In this document: piece by piece, positions 45,886 to 53,912 of the stretch
Layout: every line of letters starts with the position of its first letter
How positions within the stretch are numbered: position 1 is the stretch's first letter
Assembly (NCBI RefSeq): GCF_030733425.1
Contig: NZ_JASHIZ010000010.1
Location: 62,001-126,000, forward strand
Direction of reading: 5' to 3'
Length of the DNA stretch: 64,000 bases
Source: Roseovarius sp. MMSF_3350
GTDB lineage: Bacteria; Pseudomonadota; Alphaproteobacteria; Rhodobacterales; Rhodobacteraceae
Position numbers and translations under genes: made by a program
The notes under the pieces: generated by a model
What the model was told of the DNA's origin: nothing
Database searches by the model: none
Seen by the model: only the letters and a program-made list of their open reading frames with translations

Positions 45886-46874
45886 GCGGCGGTCCTTTCC
45901 GGGGCGGTCATGGCATCCTCGAGCAGGCGGTTGACGTTGGCCGGGTCACGCTCGGTCAGGATGCGCTTGCGCAAGTCCTGGGGCGTGTCGCGCCCGTCCA
46001 TGTACCAGCCCAGGTGCTTGCGGGCGACGCGGATGCCGAGATCGCGCCCGTAAAAGGACAGCATGGCGTCGTAATGGTCCTGCACCAGCCGCGCGAGGTC
46101 GCCGCCTTGCGGGATTTCCGGCGCGGGCGTGCCGTGCAACTCGTGCGCCACCTGCGCCAGCAGCCACGGACGGCCCTGCGCGCCGCGCCCGATCATGACG
46201 CCATCCGCGCCGGATTTCATCAGCGCGTCGCGGGCGGCGGGAGTGCCGGTGATGTCGCCATTGGCGATGACCGGGATGCTGACCGCGTCCTTCACCGCGC
46301 GGATCGCGTCCCAGTCGGCATATCCCTTGTAGAACTGACAGCGCGTGCGACCGTGGATGGTGATCATCTGCACCCCTGCCCCTTCCGCGCGCGCGGCCAG
46401 CTCCGGCGCGTTCAGGTTGGTGTCGTCCCAGCCAAGCCGGGTTTTCAGCGTCACGGGGATCGAGACCGCGCCGACCACCGCCTCGATCAGCGAAAGCGCA
46501 TGATCGAGGTCCTTCATCAGGGCCGAGCCGCTGGCGCCCGAGCCGCTGGCGCTGGTGACCTTCTTGGCAGGGCAGCCCATGTTGATGTCGATGAGGCTTG
46601 CGCCATTGCCCTCGACCTGGCGGGCGGCCTCGGCCATCCAATGCGCCTCGCGCCCCGCCAGCTGGACGGAAGTGTCGGCGGCGTCGAACCCAAGCTCCGC
46701 CTTCTCGCGCACGCCGGGTTTCGACTGCACCATTTCCTGGCTCGCGACCATCTCGCTGACGACGAGCCCCGCGCCGAACCGGCTGACCAGGCTGCGAAAT
46801 GGCAGGTCGGTGATGCCCGCGAGCGGGGCGAGAAGGACCGGGGGATGTAGGTTTCGAGGGCCGATGTTCAGCAT
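45882..46874 (-). CDS. dusB: tRNA dihydrouridine synthase DusB (NifR3)
   Basis: A 330-residue FMN enzyme that reduces uridines in the tRNA D-loop. N-terminal PVLLAPLAGITDLPFRSLV, catalytic Cys in NMGCPAKKV, the FMN-binding ITIHGRTRCQFYKGYADWD, VIANGDI and MIGRGAQGRPW are present. Just past the catalytic Cys the chain reads TSASGSGASGSALMKD, where an in-frame 15-bp tandem duplication (46523-46551) has lengthened the loop. The gene leads the ntrBC-ntrYX cluster and diverges from ispDF. Confidence 0.95.
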   Translation of the reverse strand: MLNIGPRNLHPPVLLAPLAGITDLPFRSLVSRFGAGLVVSEMVASQEMVQSKPGVREKAELGFDAADTSVQLAGREAHWMAEAARQVEGNGASLIDINMGCPAKKVTSASGSGASGSALMKDLDHALSLIEAVVGAVSIPVTLKTRLGWDDTNLNAPELAARAEGAGVQMITIHGRTRCQFYKGYADWDAIRAVKDAVSIPVIANGDITGTPAARDALMKSGADGVMIGRGAQGRPWLLAQVAHELHGTPAPEIPQGGDLARLVQDHYDAMLSFYGRDLGIRVARKHLGWYMDGRDTPQDLRKRILTERDPANVNRLLEDAMTAPERTAA

Positions 46875-47041
46875 GGGTGCCTAACGATTGAGCATGTGGA
46901 CGTTCTATGGCCACGCGTGACAAAGCACAATTTATGCATGCTCAAATTAAAATCAAAAAGTTGCGAGTGATTAAAAATTAGGCATAAGCCCCCGGTGACG
47001 CGGCCATTGCATGCCCCTGTCCGCTTGCGTAAGCAAAGCTT
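46875..47041. promoter_or_regulatory. dusB-ispDF divergent promoter region with long-spaced inverted repeat
   Basis: A sharply A+T-rich block (about 46920-46982) lies between two divergent genes. TTGAGCATG (46888-46896) and CATGCTCAA (46937-46945) are perfect 9-bp inverted copies, 40 bp apart. TTATGC at 46932-46937 and GCATAA at 46982-46987 form a second, weaker pair. These may be operator half-sites for the ntr operon. Confidence 0.45.
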
Positions 47042-48175
47042 ATGAGCATCGCAGCCATCATCGTCGCCGCCGGACGCGGCACCCGCGCCGGGGGCGAGCG
47101 GCCCAAGCAATGGCAGAACGTGGCCGGCAAACGGGTGATCGACTGGACGCTCGCGGCGTTCCGCGCGGTGCCGGAGGTCGAGCGGATCGTGGTGGTGGTG
47201 CATCCCGACGACACGGGCGAACTGGGTGGCGAGACCGGGATCACGGTCACCGAGGGTGCGGCCACGCGGGCGGGCTCGGTCTGCAACGGTCTGGCGGCGC
47301 TGGAGGGCGTGGGCGTGACCCACGTGCTGATCCACGACGCGGCGCGGTGCTGCGTATCCCCGGACCAGATCGCCGAGGTCATCGCGGCACTCGGGCCCGA
47401 CTGCCCGGCGGCGGCCCCGGCCCTGCCGGTCAGCGACGCGCTGTGGTTGGGCGAGGACGGTCTGGTGACCGGCACCCAGACCCGCGCCGGGCTCTACCGC
47501 GCGCAGACCCCGCAGGGCTTTGCCCGCGACGTGATCGCCGCCGCCCATGCCACCGCGCCCGAAGGCGCCGCCGACGATGTCGAGGTCGCCCGCGCCGCAG
47601 GCATTCCGGTGCGCATCCTACCGGGGCGCGAAAGCAACCTGAAGATCACCACGCCCGAGGATTTCGCCCGGGCCGAGACCATCCTGAGAGGACCCATGGA
47701 CATACGTACCGGAACCGGCTTTGACGTGCACCGTTTCGGCCCCGGCGACCACGTGATGCTGTGCGGCGTCGCGGTCCCGCATGACCGGGGTCTGCAAGGG
47801 CATTCGGACGCCGATGTGGGGCTGCACACGCTGGCCGACGCGATCTATGGCGCGATGGCCGAGGGCGACATAGGCCGGCACTTTCCGCCCACCGATCCGC
47901 AATGGAAGGGCGCGGAAAGCCATGTCTTCCTGTCCCACGCGGCCAGCCTGGCCGCCGAAAAGGGCTTTCGCATCACCAACGTGGACCTGACGCTGATCTG
48001 CGAGACGCCCAAGATCGGCCCGCACGCCGCAGCGATGCAGGCGCGGGTGTCCGAGATCATGGGGCTGGAGGTGGACCGCGTGTCGGTAAAGGCCACCACG
48101 ACCGAGCGGCTGGGCTTTACCGGCCGGGGCGAAGGCATCGCGGCGCAGGCCGTCGCCACTCTGGTGCGCACATGA
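47042..48175 (+). CDS. ispDF: Bifunctional IspD/IspF of the MEP isoprenoid pathway
   Basis: A 377-residue fusion. Residues 1-~215 are 2-C-methyl-D-erythritol 4-phosphate cytidylyltransferase ([37 protein letters not shown]). Residues ~219-377 are 2-C-methyl-D-erythritol 2,4-cyclodiphosphate synthase ([22 protein letters not shown] with the zinc-binding Asp-His pair, [39 protein letters not shown]). The fusion is typical of alphaproteobacteria. It overlaps pgpA by 4 bp and completes, with dxs at 721, several MEP steps in the window. Confidence 0.97.
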   Translation: MSIAAIIVAAGRGTRAGGERPKQWQNVAGKRVIDWTLAAFRAVPEVERIVVVVHPDDTGELGGETGITVTEGAATRAGSVCNGLAALEGVGVTHVLIHDAARCCVSPDQIAEVIAALGPDCPAAAPALPVSDALWLGEDGLVTGTQTRAGLYRAQTPQGFARDVIAAAHATAPEGAADDVEVARAAGIPVRILPGRESNLKITTPEDFARAETILRGPMDIRTGTGFDVHRFGPGDHVMLCGVAVPHDRGLQGHSDADVGLHTLADAIYGAMAEGDIGRHFPPTDPQWKGAESHVFLSHAASLAAEKGFRITNVDLTLICETPKIGPHAAAMQARVSEIMGLEVDRVSVKATTTERLGFTGRGEGIAAQAVATLVRT

Positions 48176-48669
48176 GGGCGGCGCAGATCATCGCGACCTT
48201 CGGCGGCGTGGGTTATCTGCGCCCGGCGCCGGGGACCTGGGGCTCGCTGGCCGCACTTGCGGTGGCGGCGCTTTTGCATGTCATTGGCGGGCCGGTGCTG
48301 CTGGGCCTGGGAGTCGTGGTCTCGTTTGCATTAGGATGGTGGGCTACTGCGCAGGAAACAAAGGGAAAAGACAATCACGACCCCAGCGAGATCGTGATCG
48401 ACGAGGTGGCCGGGCAATGGCTTGCCTTCCTGCCGGTATCGATCGGCGCCACCCATGCCGGGGCGGCGCTGTGGGCGCTCTGGCCGGGGTTCGTGACCGC
48501 CTTTCTGCTGTTCCGCCTCTTCGATATTTGGAAACCCGGGCCAGTGGGCTGGGCCGACCGGCAGGCCGGGCCGATGGGGGTGATGCTGGACGACCTGATC
48601 GCGGGGTTCATCGCGGCGCTGGGCGTCATGTTCTTCGCCTGGCTCTCGCACGGGGTGCTGGGGCTATGA
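48172..48669 (+). CDS. pgpA: Phosphatidylglycerophosphatase A
   Basis: A 165-residue membrane phosphatase that makes phosphatidylglycerol from its phosphate. [19 protein letters not shown], the acidic [13 protein letters not shown] active-site motif, [18 protein letters not shown] and [11 protein letters not shown] are the family signatures. Three hydrophobic segments anchor it. The start at 48172 overlaps the ispDF stop (ATGA) and its own end overlaps cinA (ATGA). Confidence 0.95.
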   Translation: MRAAQIIATFGGVGYLRPAPGTWGSLAALAVAALLHVIGGPVLLGLGVVVSFALGWWATAQETKGKDNHDPSEIVIDEVAGQWLAFLPVSIGATHAGAALWALWPGFVTAFLLFRLFDIWKPGPVGWADRQAGPMGVMLDDLIAGFIAALGVMFFAWLSHGVLGL

Positions 48670-49133
48670 GCGCCGAGGACGTCCTGAACGCCGCCAAGGC
48701 GGCGGGGCTCATGGTCGCCACGGCCGAGTCCTGCACCGGGGGCATGGTGGCGGCCGCGCTGACGGATATCGCAGGCTCGTCGGCCGTGGTCGAACGCGGC
48801 TTCGTCACCTATTCCAATGCCGCCAAGCGCCAGTTGCTGGGCGTGCGGGCCGACACGCTGCAGGCACACGGCGCGGTGTCCGAAGCGGTCGCGCGCGAAA
48901 TGGCCGAAGGCGCGCTGGACCATTCCGAGGCGGACGTGGCGGTGTCGATCACCGGCATAGCCGGCCCCGGCGGATCGGAACACAAGCCCGAGGGGCGCGT
49001 CTGCTTCGGGCTGGCCCGCGTAGGGCGCGTGACGCAGGTGGAAACGGTGGATTTCGGTGCCTTGGGCCGGGCCGAGGTGCGCGCCGCCGCGCGGGACCAT
49101 GCGCTGGCGCTGCTGCTCAAGGGGCTGGGCTGA
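48666..49133 (+). CDS. CinA-family protein, C-terminal (NMN amidohydrolase-like) domain only
   Basis: A 155-residue protein equal to the PncC/CinA C-terminal domain, which in E. coli deamidates nicotinamide mononucleotide. [37 protein letters not shown], the catalytic Ser/Lys region, and [25 protein letters not shown] are complete. The N-terminal molybdopterin-binding domain of full CinA is absent, a common form. It is the last gene of ispDF-pgpA-cinA. Confidence 0.93.
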   Translation: MSAEDVLNAAKAAGLMVATAESCTGGMVAAALTDIAGSSAVVERGFVTYSNAAKRQLLGVRADTLQAHGAVSEAVAREMAEGALDHSEADVAVSITGIAGPGGSEHKPEGRVCFGLARVGRVTQVETVDFGALGRAEVRAAARDHALALLLKGLG

Positions 49134-49200
49134 GCATCTTGCCCCGATCCCTGCCCTGGCGATAGAAACTGCAGCGAGCGTTCAGGACAGGAATTCCGAT

Positions 49201-49632
49201 ATGACGACACGCGGCCATTGCCATTGCGGCGCGACGCGCTGGGAGTTCGCGGGCGCGCCCGACTGGGCGTGCTATTGCCACTGCGACGACTGCCGCCGCA
49301 ATTGCGGCGCTCCGGTGGTGGCGTGGCTGGGCTTGCCGGTGGCGGCGTTTCGCTGGACCGGCGCGGCGCCCGCGACCCGCGAAAGCTCGCCCGGCGCCTA
49401 CCGGCATTTCTGCGCCGCCTGCGGCACGCCGATGGCCTTCGAGGCGGATCACTACCCGGGCGACATGCATGTCTATGCGGCCTCGCTGGAGGATCCGGGC
49501 GCGGTGCGACCGGCCTTTCACGTGCATTACAGCCGCCGTTTGCCATGGCTGACGCTCGACGACGACCTGCCCAAATATGATGGCAGCGTGGTCGACCTGC
49601 CCGAAGGCGCGGTGATTTCTCCCAAGGACTGA
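49201..49632 (+). CDS. GFA family zinc protein (S-hydroxymethyl-glutathione synthase-like)
   Basis: A 143-residue small zinc protein of the glutathione-dependent formaldehyde-activating fold. Zinc-site cysteines are seen in GHCHCGATRW, CYCHCDDCRRNCGAP and CAACGTPMAF. Family members are often annotated as formaldehyde-activating, but most have unproven activity. It stands alone 67 bp after cinA, convergent with the MmgE/PrpD gene. The ATG at 49201 is the first possible start. Confidence 0.9.
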   Translation: MTTRGHCHCGATRWEFAGAPDWACYCHCDDCRRNCGAPVVAWLGLPVAAFRWTGAAPATRESSPGAYRHFCAACGTPMAFEADHYPGDMHVYAASLEDPGAVRPAFHVHYSRRLPWLTLDDDLPKYDGSVVDLPEGAVISPKD

Positions 49633-49642
49633 GCGGCGCGGC

Positions 49643-50941
49643 TTATCGGACCAGAAGCGCGGCGAATTCGTCGGGCGGGGCGTCGGCCTCGATCGCCTGC
49701 CAGATCGCCTCGGCACGCCCGTCGCCCAGCAGGGCCGCGGCCTTGGTGCGCACGCGTTTCTGGCGCGCGGCAAGGCCGGGATCGGCGTCGAGATCGTGGA
49801 AAAGGTCCTGAACCGAGCCGTCCTTGAGCGTGACACGCAGGCGCGCCTGCATCTCGGTCAGGCTGTCGTCGCTCTGTACCGTGACCCGTTCGCGCAAAAC
49901 GGCGAGATCACCGTCCCTGCTCAGCGCGTCGTCGAAGCTTTCGAGCCGCGCGGTGTCGTGCCCGGACAGCGCCATGGCGGCAACCATCCGGTAGCTGAAT
50001 TTGGACTGAAGCCCGCTTTTGGGCGAGGCGATGTTGCAGACGCTCAGCCAGCGGGGGTGGGTGGCGATCTCGACCCGCTCGACCGCCTCGGCCCCGGCAT
50101 CGAGGTCGCGCAGCGCTTCCAGCGTGGCGTGCAGACCGTGGCAGCAGGCGTGGAACTTGTGCTGAACGCTTTCGAACAGCCAGTCCTGCCCCAGCGTATC
50201 GAACGCCGCGCCCTGCCCTTCGCCGTGATGCGTGGGCCCAAACCCGTTCTGCCCGTCCATCGCGCCCGGTGCGCTGACGAACCCTCGGGCCGCCAGCTGT
50301 GCCGCCTCGACGCCGTTCGAGGCGCCAAGGCCCGCGTTCATCGGCTTTCCCATGGTGCCGAACTGCGCCTTGATGCCCGACGCGCGGGTAGTGACAAGGC
50401 CGATGGCGTGCTGCATCTGGTCCTCGGTCAGCCCCATCAGCCGTCCGGCGGCCAGTGTCGCGCCAAAGGCGCCAGCGGTGGCGGTCTGGTGATAGCCCAC
50501 CTGGTAATGCGCCCGGCCCAGCCAAATACCCACACGGATGGACGCCTCGACACCGAGCAGCGCGGCCTCCTGCATGGCGGGGCCGGCGGCGCCTACGGCC
50601 TGCCCCACGGCCAATGCTGCGGGGATGACGGCCACGGACGGGTGACCGATATGGGCAAAATGCGTGTCGTCATAGTCAAGCGCGTGGGAAATGGTGCCGT
50701 TGACCAGCGCGGCCATGCGGGCGGGCACGCGCAGATCGCTGCCGATCAGGCCGGCTTGGGGGTGGCCGCCTTCGTTCTCTGCCTGCGCGCGCAGGATACC
50801 CGCCACGGGCTCATCCCGTCCGGCGATACCGACCGCGGCCCAGTCGAGCAGCGACAGGCGCAGAATTTCCATCGCATCCGGCGCCCTCACCGGGCCAAGG
50901 GCGAACCCGGCCAGCCGTTCGGAGATCTCAACCCCGTCCAT
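49643..50941 (-). CDS. MmgE/PrpD family protein
   Basis: A 432-residue member of the 2-methylcitrate dehydratase (PrpD)/iminodisuccinate epimerase/cis-aconitate decarboxylase family. HALDYDDTHFAHIGHPSVAVIPAALA is the catalytic-region signature, and YHQTATAGAFGATLAAGRLMGL follows. No prpB or prpC genes are near, so propionate metabolism is not indicated and the substrate is open. Its 5' end overlaps the COQ10/RatA-like gene by 14 bp, so they are probably one transcript. Confidence 0.9.
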   Translation of the reverse strand: MDGVEISERLAGFALGPVRAPDAMEILRLSLLDWAAVGIAGRDEPVAGILRAQAENEGGHPQAGLIGSDLRVPARMAALVNGTISHALDYDDTHFAHIGHPSVAVIPAALAVGQAVGAAGPAMQEAALLGVEASIRVGIWLGRAHYQVGYHQTATAGAFGATLAAGRLMGLTEDQMQHAIGLVTTRASGIKAQFGTMGKPMNAGLGASNGVEAAQLAARGFVSAPGAMDGQNGFGPTHHGEGQGAAFDTLGQDWLFESVQHKFHACCHGLHATLEALRDLDAGAEAVERVEIATHPRWLSVCNIASPKSGLQSKFSYRMVAAMALSGHDTARLESFDDALSRDGDLAVLRERVTVQSDDSLTEMQARLRVTLKDGSVQDLFHDLDADPGLAARQKRVRTKAAALLGDGRAEAIWQAIEADAPPDEFAALLVR

Positions 50942-51383
50942 AGAGCTTTTCCGCCCGCGTCTCGAAGGCGCGCACGATGCGCTTCATCGCCTCGTAGAAG
51001 AACAGCTCCGCCGCGCCCTGCAACAGCCTGTTCTTGAACCTGAAATCCACGTCGAAGGCAACCTCGCAACCGCCCCCGTCCAGATCGCGGAACTCCCAGT
51101 TCGAGCGCATGTGGTGGAACGGGCCATCGAGATACTCGGTCTCGATCCGCTTCCTTTCGGGCCACAGGACCACCCGGCTGCTGAAGCGTTCGCGGAAGAC
51201 GCGGAAACTGATCACCAGATCGGCCTCCATCACCTTGCTGCCATCATCCTGCGGCGTGACGCTGTTCACGCGGGCGGCGGCCGTCCAGGGCAGGAATTCC
51301 GGGTAGGAGCCGACATCGGCGACAAGGTCGTACATCTGCTGCGCGGTATAGGGCAGCGTCCGGGTTTCGGAATGGGAAGGCAT
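50928..51383 (-). CDS. COQ10/RatA-type START-domain protein
   Basis: A 151-residue helix-grip protein. TRTLPYTAQQMYDLVADVGSYPEFLPW at the start and FSSRVVLWPERKRIETEYLDGPFHHMRSNWEF are the defining stretches of the ubiquinone-binding COQ10 and RatA group. In bacteria it is thought to bind a polyprenyl quinone. It overlaps the downstream MmgE/PrpD gene by 14 bp. The name RatA (toxin) comes from one E. coli study and should not be assumed here. Confidence 0.92.
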   Translation of the reverse strand: MPSHSETRTLPYTAQQMYDLVADVGSYPEFLPWTAAARVNSVTPQDDGSKVMEADLVISFRVFRERFSSRVVLWPERKRIETEYLDGPFHHMRSNWEFRDLDGGGCEVAFDVDFRFKNRLLQGAAELFFYEAMKRIVRAFETRAEKLYGRG

Positions 51384-51445
51384 GCGGGCAGATCGGTCCG
51401 TTGGCTTGTGGCGGTGCAGGTCTGTGTCGTAAACTGGCCCGCGAA

Positions 51446-51514
51446 ATGCAAGGAAAACACGGAATGCCGCGCGAAAAAGTCATGGCCCGCCTGGGCAAGG
51501 CCCCTGCCCGATGA
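51446..51514 (+). CDS. Possible 22-residue upstream peptide coupled to the membrane protein
   Basis: An ATG at 51446 opens a 22-codon frame (MQGKHGMPREKVMARLGKAPAR) whose TGA overlaps the ATG of the next gene as ATGA. This is the usual signal for translational coupling in this genome. It is short and basic, and has no known relatives that I can name. It may be a leader peptide or only chance. Confidence 0.3.
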   Translation: MQGKHGMPREKVMARLGKAPAR

Positions 51515-51690
51515 ACCCGCGCTGGCTGTTTCGCATGTCGCGCTGGGCGCAGAACCCGCCAAGCGCGGGGCGGGTGAAATTCGTCTTCGCGATCATCGGG
51601 ATCTGCCTGATGATCGTGGCGGCGGAGCATTTCATCGGGCTGCCGGAGTGGATGGCGGTCGATCCCAAGAGCGGGCGCTACCGTCCTTGA
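51511..51690 (+). CDS. Conserved-type 59-residue single-span membrane protein
   Basis: The product MNPRWLFRMSRWAQNPPSAG then RVKFVFAIIGICLMIVAAEHFIGLPEWMAVDPKSGRYRP has a basic, Trp-rich N-terminus with a proline pair and one hydrophobic helix. Positive charges before the helix predict a cytoplasmic N-terminus. Small proteins of this form recur in Rhodobacteraceae from general knowledge, but no function is known. It is divergent from the COQ10-like gene and ends one base before a paired-hairpin element. Confidence 0.65.
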   Translation: MNPRWLFRMSRWAQNPPSAGRVKFVFAIIGICLMIVAAEHFIGLPEWMAVDPKSGRYRP

Positions 51691-51771
51691 GGCGCGCCGA
51701 GGGCCGCTGAGATTCTTCGTACGAAGAATCATGGTAGAGAAAATTCGTACGAATTTTCTGGTGGGCGCGCC
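51691..51771. repeat. Paired-hairpin element bounded by GGCGCGCC, copy 2
   Basis: GGCGCGCC (51691-51698), then GATTCTTCGTACGAAGAATC (51711-51730, a perfect 20-bp palindrome). After a short spacer comes a perfect 22-bp palindrome centred on CGTACG (51738-51759), and GGCGCGCC again (51764-51771). Copy 1 at 13922-13972 has the same two-hairpin plan with different stems and one GGCGCGCC. It lies between the 59-residue membrane protein gene and the first ATP-grasp gene. Confidence 0.8.
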
Positions 51772-51796
51772 GAGACAAGGAATGGTGGTGGTCGCA

Positions 51797-52987
51797 TTAT
51801 CCGTCCGAACGCGAGAGCTTTCGGGAAATCACCCGCCCTGAGACATATCTCAGACGTGCCAATTCGGGCCGCGGGTCCTTCACGCTCCACATCGGATAGA
51901 TCTTCCGGCCGGCCCTGACGCTCGCAAACCAATCCCGCAAGCTGAGTTCACCACGCCGGTAGAGCTCGATCGAGGCAAACGTATCGCGCAAGGGGTTCCA
52001 CAGCCTTATGTCTTCGCTGGACTGGAACATCTCTGGCTTTTCCTGGCCAGTCAGGTGCGCATAAATGAATTCATCAATCTTCATGCCAGATGCCGTGACA
52101 AGGGCATGGCCGCCGGTGAAACGTGGATTGCACTCGATGACCTTGAGCTGACCATCCCGCTCGTCCCTTTTGAATTCTATGTTCGCGGTGCCGCGCCATG
52201 GCATGGAGCCGAAAAATTTGCGTCCCATCTCTGCGGTTTCGGGCAGAAAGACGGACTTGTGGTAGCAGCAGCCGCCGCGATTGATCGGATAGCGCCGGAT
52301 GACGCATTTCGTGTAATCGAACAACGTTTCGCCGTGCTGGTCGATATAGGTGTAGTAGCTGCTCAGCAGCGAGTCCGGACCCGGTATCATCTCGACAAGC
52401 ATGACGTTCAGCCCATGCGACTGAGCCAGTGCGATCTTGTCCCGCGCCTCTTTGAAATCGCTTTTGATGATGAACAGTTTGCATCCGAACACTCTCGTGA
52501 ACAGATGCGAGTGGATTGGCTTCACCATGACGGGAAAAGTGATCTTGTCCCGAATTGCATCGAGGTCTTCGACGGTGTTGATGGTCCAGAAATTCGGGGT
52601 CGGCACCCCCGCGGCCCTTGCGATTTCCAACGTCTCCTTCTTGTCCAGCATGGCCAGGCGAAGCTTTGGGTCGAAATCCTCCAGAAGGTATCGCTGCTCC
52701 AGCCAGTCCTTGTTGCGGCAGACGAAACCGATCGAATCGTCGCAAAGCGGAAAGATGACGGAGCCTTCCAGTTCGCTGTTGGACTGCAGCAGGTCCTTCC
52801 AGAAACTTTCCGATTCAACCCCCTTGGGCACTGGATAGCGTTTCGCGCAATAACGGGAGTTGAGCACCCAGGCACCATGTTCGCCGGACGCCGCGACGTG
52901 AATACCAAGGGCCGAGAGGTTCCGCGCGACAGAAACGCCGTTCTCGCCACCGCCAAGTAAAAGGACACCAGCTTTGGGTACGGTCAA
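51797..52987 (-). CDS. ATP-grasp carboxylate-amine ligase-type protein
   Basis: A 396-residue ATP-grasp enzyme. GVLLLGGGENGVSVARNLSALG is a nucleotide-fold N-terminus. ITFPVMVKPIHSHLFTR is the ATP-binding Lys region (about residue 150), and VIECNPRFTGGHALVTASG near residue 290 is the metal-binding ATP-grasp motif. Such enzymes join a carboxylate to an amine or thiol via an acyl phosphate. Close types occur in capsule and peptide-like metabolite loci. It is divergent from the RraA-like gene. Substrates are unknown. Confidence 0.85.
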   Translation of the reverse strand: MTVPKAGVLLLGGGENGVSVARNLSALGIHVAASGEHGAWVLNSRYCAKRYPVPKGVESESFWKDLLQSNSELEGSVIFPLCDDSIGFVCRNKDWLEQRYLLEDFDPKLRLAMLDKKETLEIARAAGVPTPNFWTINTVEDLDAIRDKITFPVMVKPIHSHLFTRVFGCKLFIIKSDFKEARDKIALAQSHGLNVMLVEMIPGPDSLLSSYYTYIDQHGETLFDYTKCVIRRYPINRGGCCYHKSVFLPETAEMGRKFFGSMPWRGTANIEFKRDERDGQLKVIECNPRFTGGHALVTASGMKIDEFIYAHLTGQEKPEMFQSSEDIRLWNPLRDTFASIELYRRGELSLRDWFASVRAGRKIYPMWSVKDPRPELARLRYVSGRVISRKLSRSDG

Positions 52988-53193
52988 TCGTGGTCTCCTC
53001 GCCAGATTTTAATGGATATTTTTTTTGTCATTTTGATTGCTTTATTTGCAATTGTGGTGAAGCTTGGTGAACGTGCCAGTGATGGACACGTTAGTGAACT
53101 ACTTCAAGTATGTTATTGAGAGTTTGGTGAAAATTGGAAAAGGATTGTTTCGAAACCGGAGACGGTGCCGTAGCTAAGCCGAAGTCGTCCGAG
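52988..53193. promoter_or_regulatory. A+T-rich divergent region with repeated TTGGTGAA
   Basis: The gap between the divergent ATP-grasp and RraA-like genes is unusually A+T rich, with a T-run near 53021. It holds TTGGTGAA at 53064-53071 and 53124-53131, and a looser GTGGTGAA at 53054-53061. These may be operator copies or chance in low-complexity DNA. Confidence 0.35.
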
Positions 53194-53877
53194 ATGAATC
53201 CGGGCCCAGGCTTCATGGTCAGGAAATCTTTCCCGCGTGTCGACGATGACGTCATCGAAGGCTTCCGTGAATTCGAGACGACGGATGTCTCCGACGCCTT
53301 GAACCGGATGTACACGACCGGCAGTGACATTCAGAACCTGGCGAACCAAGACAGCCTTGTCGGCACGGTCGTCACCGTAAAGGTCTTTCCCGGCGACAAC
53401 CTGATGGTCCACAAGGCCCTCGATATCGCCAAGCCGGGAGATATCATCGCCGTGGATGCCAGCCAGAGCAAGACAGCCGCAGTTGTGGGCGACCTGATCG
53501 CCAACAAGGCGAAATCCCGCGGAATTGCAGGCTTCGTCATCGATGGTTTCATTCGCGACCTGCCCGGCATCCTGGAATGCGGCCTGCCGATCTATGCCAT
53601 CGGCGTCACGCCTTTTGGCCCGCTTCACCGCGGCCCGGGCGAGATAAACTACCCCATTAGCCTCGGAGGCGTTGTCGTCCAAGCCGGTGACATCGTGAGC
53701 GCTGATCGGAGTGGCGTGGTCGTCGTGCCCAGTTGGGCCGCCGCCGATACGCTCGCACGGCTGAGAGAAAACCGAGACCGGATGAGCCAGTATGTTGCGG
53801 ACGTCAAGCGCGGCAGGTTCTCGAATGCCTGGGTTGATGATCAATTGAACGCCGAGGGTTGCCAATTCAACGAATGA
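53194..53877 (+). CDS. RraA-family protein (HMG/CHA aldolase-like fold)
   Basis: A 227-residue protein of the RraA family. FETTDVSDALNRM, GTVVTVKVFPGDNLMVHKALDIAKPGDIIAVDA, AVVGDLIANKAKSRGIAGFVIDGFIRDLPGI with the Arg-Asp metal site, and the GDIVSADRSGVVVVP end are all seen. Enzyme members cleave 4-hydroxy-4-methyl-2-oxoglutarate or decarboxylate oxaloacetate; others only regulate RNase E. The ATG at 53194 gives a family-like N-terminus. An in-frame TTG at 53134 would add 20 residues. It is 35 bp before a second ATP-grasp gene. Confidence 0.85.
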   Translation: MNPGPGFMVRKSFPRVDDDVIEGFREFETTDVSDALNRMYTTGSDIQNLANQDSLVGTVVTVKVFPGDNLMVHKALDIAKPGDIIAVDASQSKTAAVVGDLIANKAKSRGIAGFVIDGFIRDLPGILECGLPIYAIGVTPFGPLHRGPGEINYPISLGGVVVQAGDIVSADRSGVVVVPSWAAADTLARLRENRDRMSQYVADVKRGRFSNAWVDDQLNAEGCQFNE

Positions 53878-53912
53878 CGCCAGCGTAGCAATCGAACAAG
53901 GCTACAAAGATC

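Noticed and set aside
42886-46053. A 1055-codon open frame on the + strand
   Set aside because: It lies antisense to ntrY, ntrC and ntrB, whose protein motifs are complete. Long antisense frames are expected in GC-rich DNA, and its translation shows no domain.
50928-51383. A toxin-antitoxin module around the RatA-like gene
   Set aside because: The protein fits the COQ10 START-domain group, and the neighbouring genes are an MmgE/PrpD enzyme and a small membrane protein, not an antitoxin.
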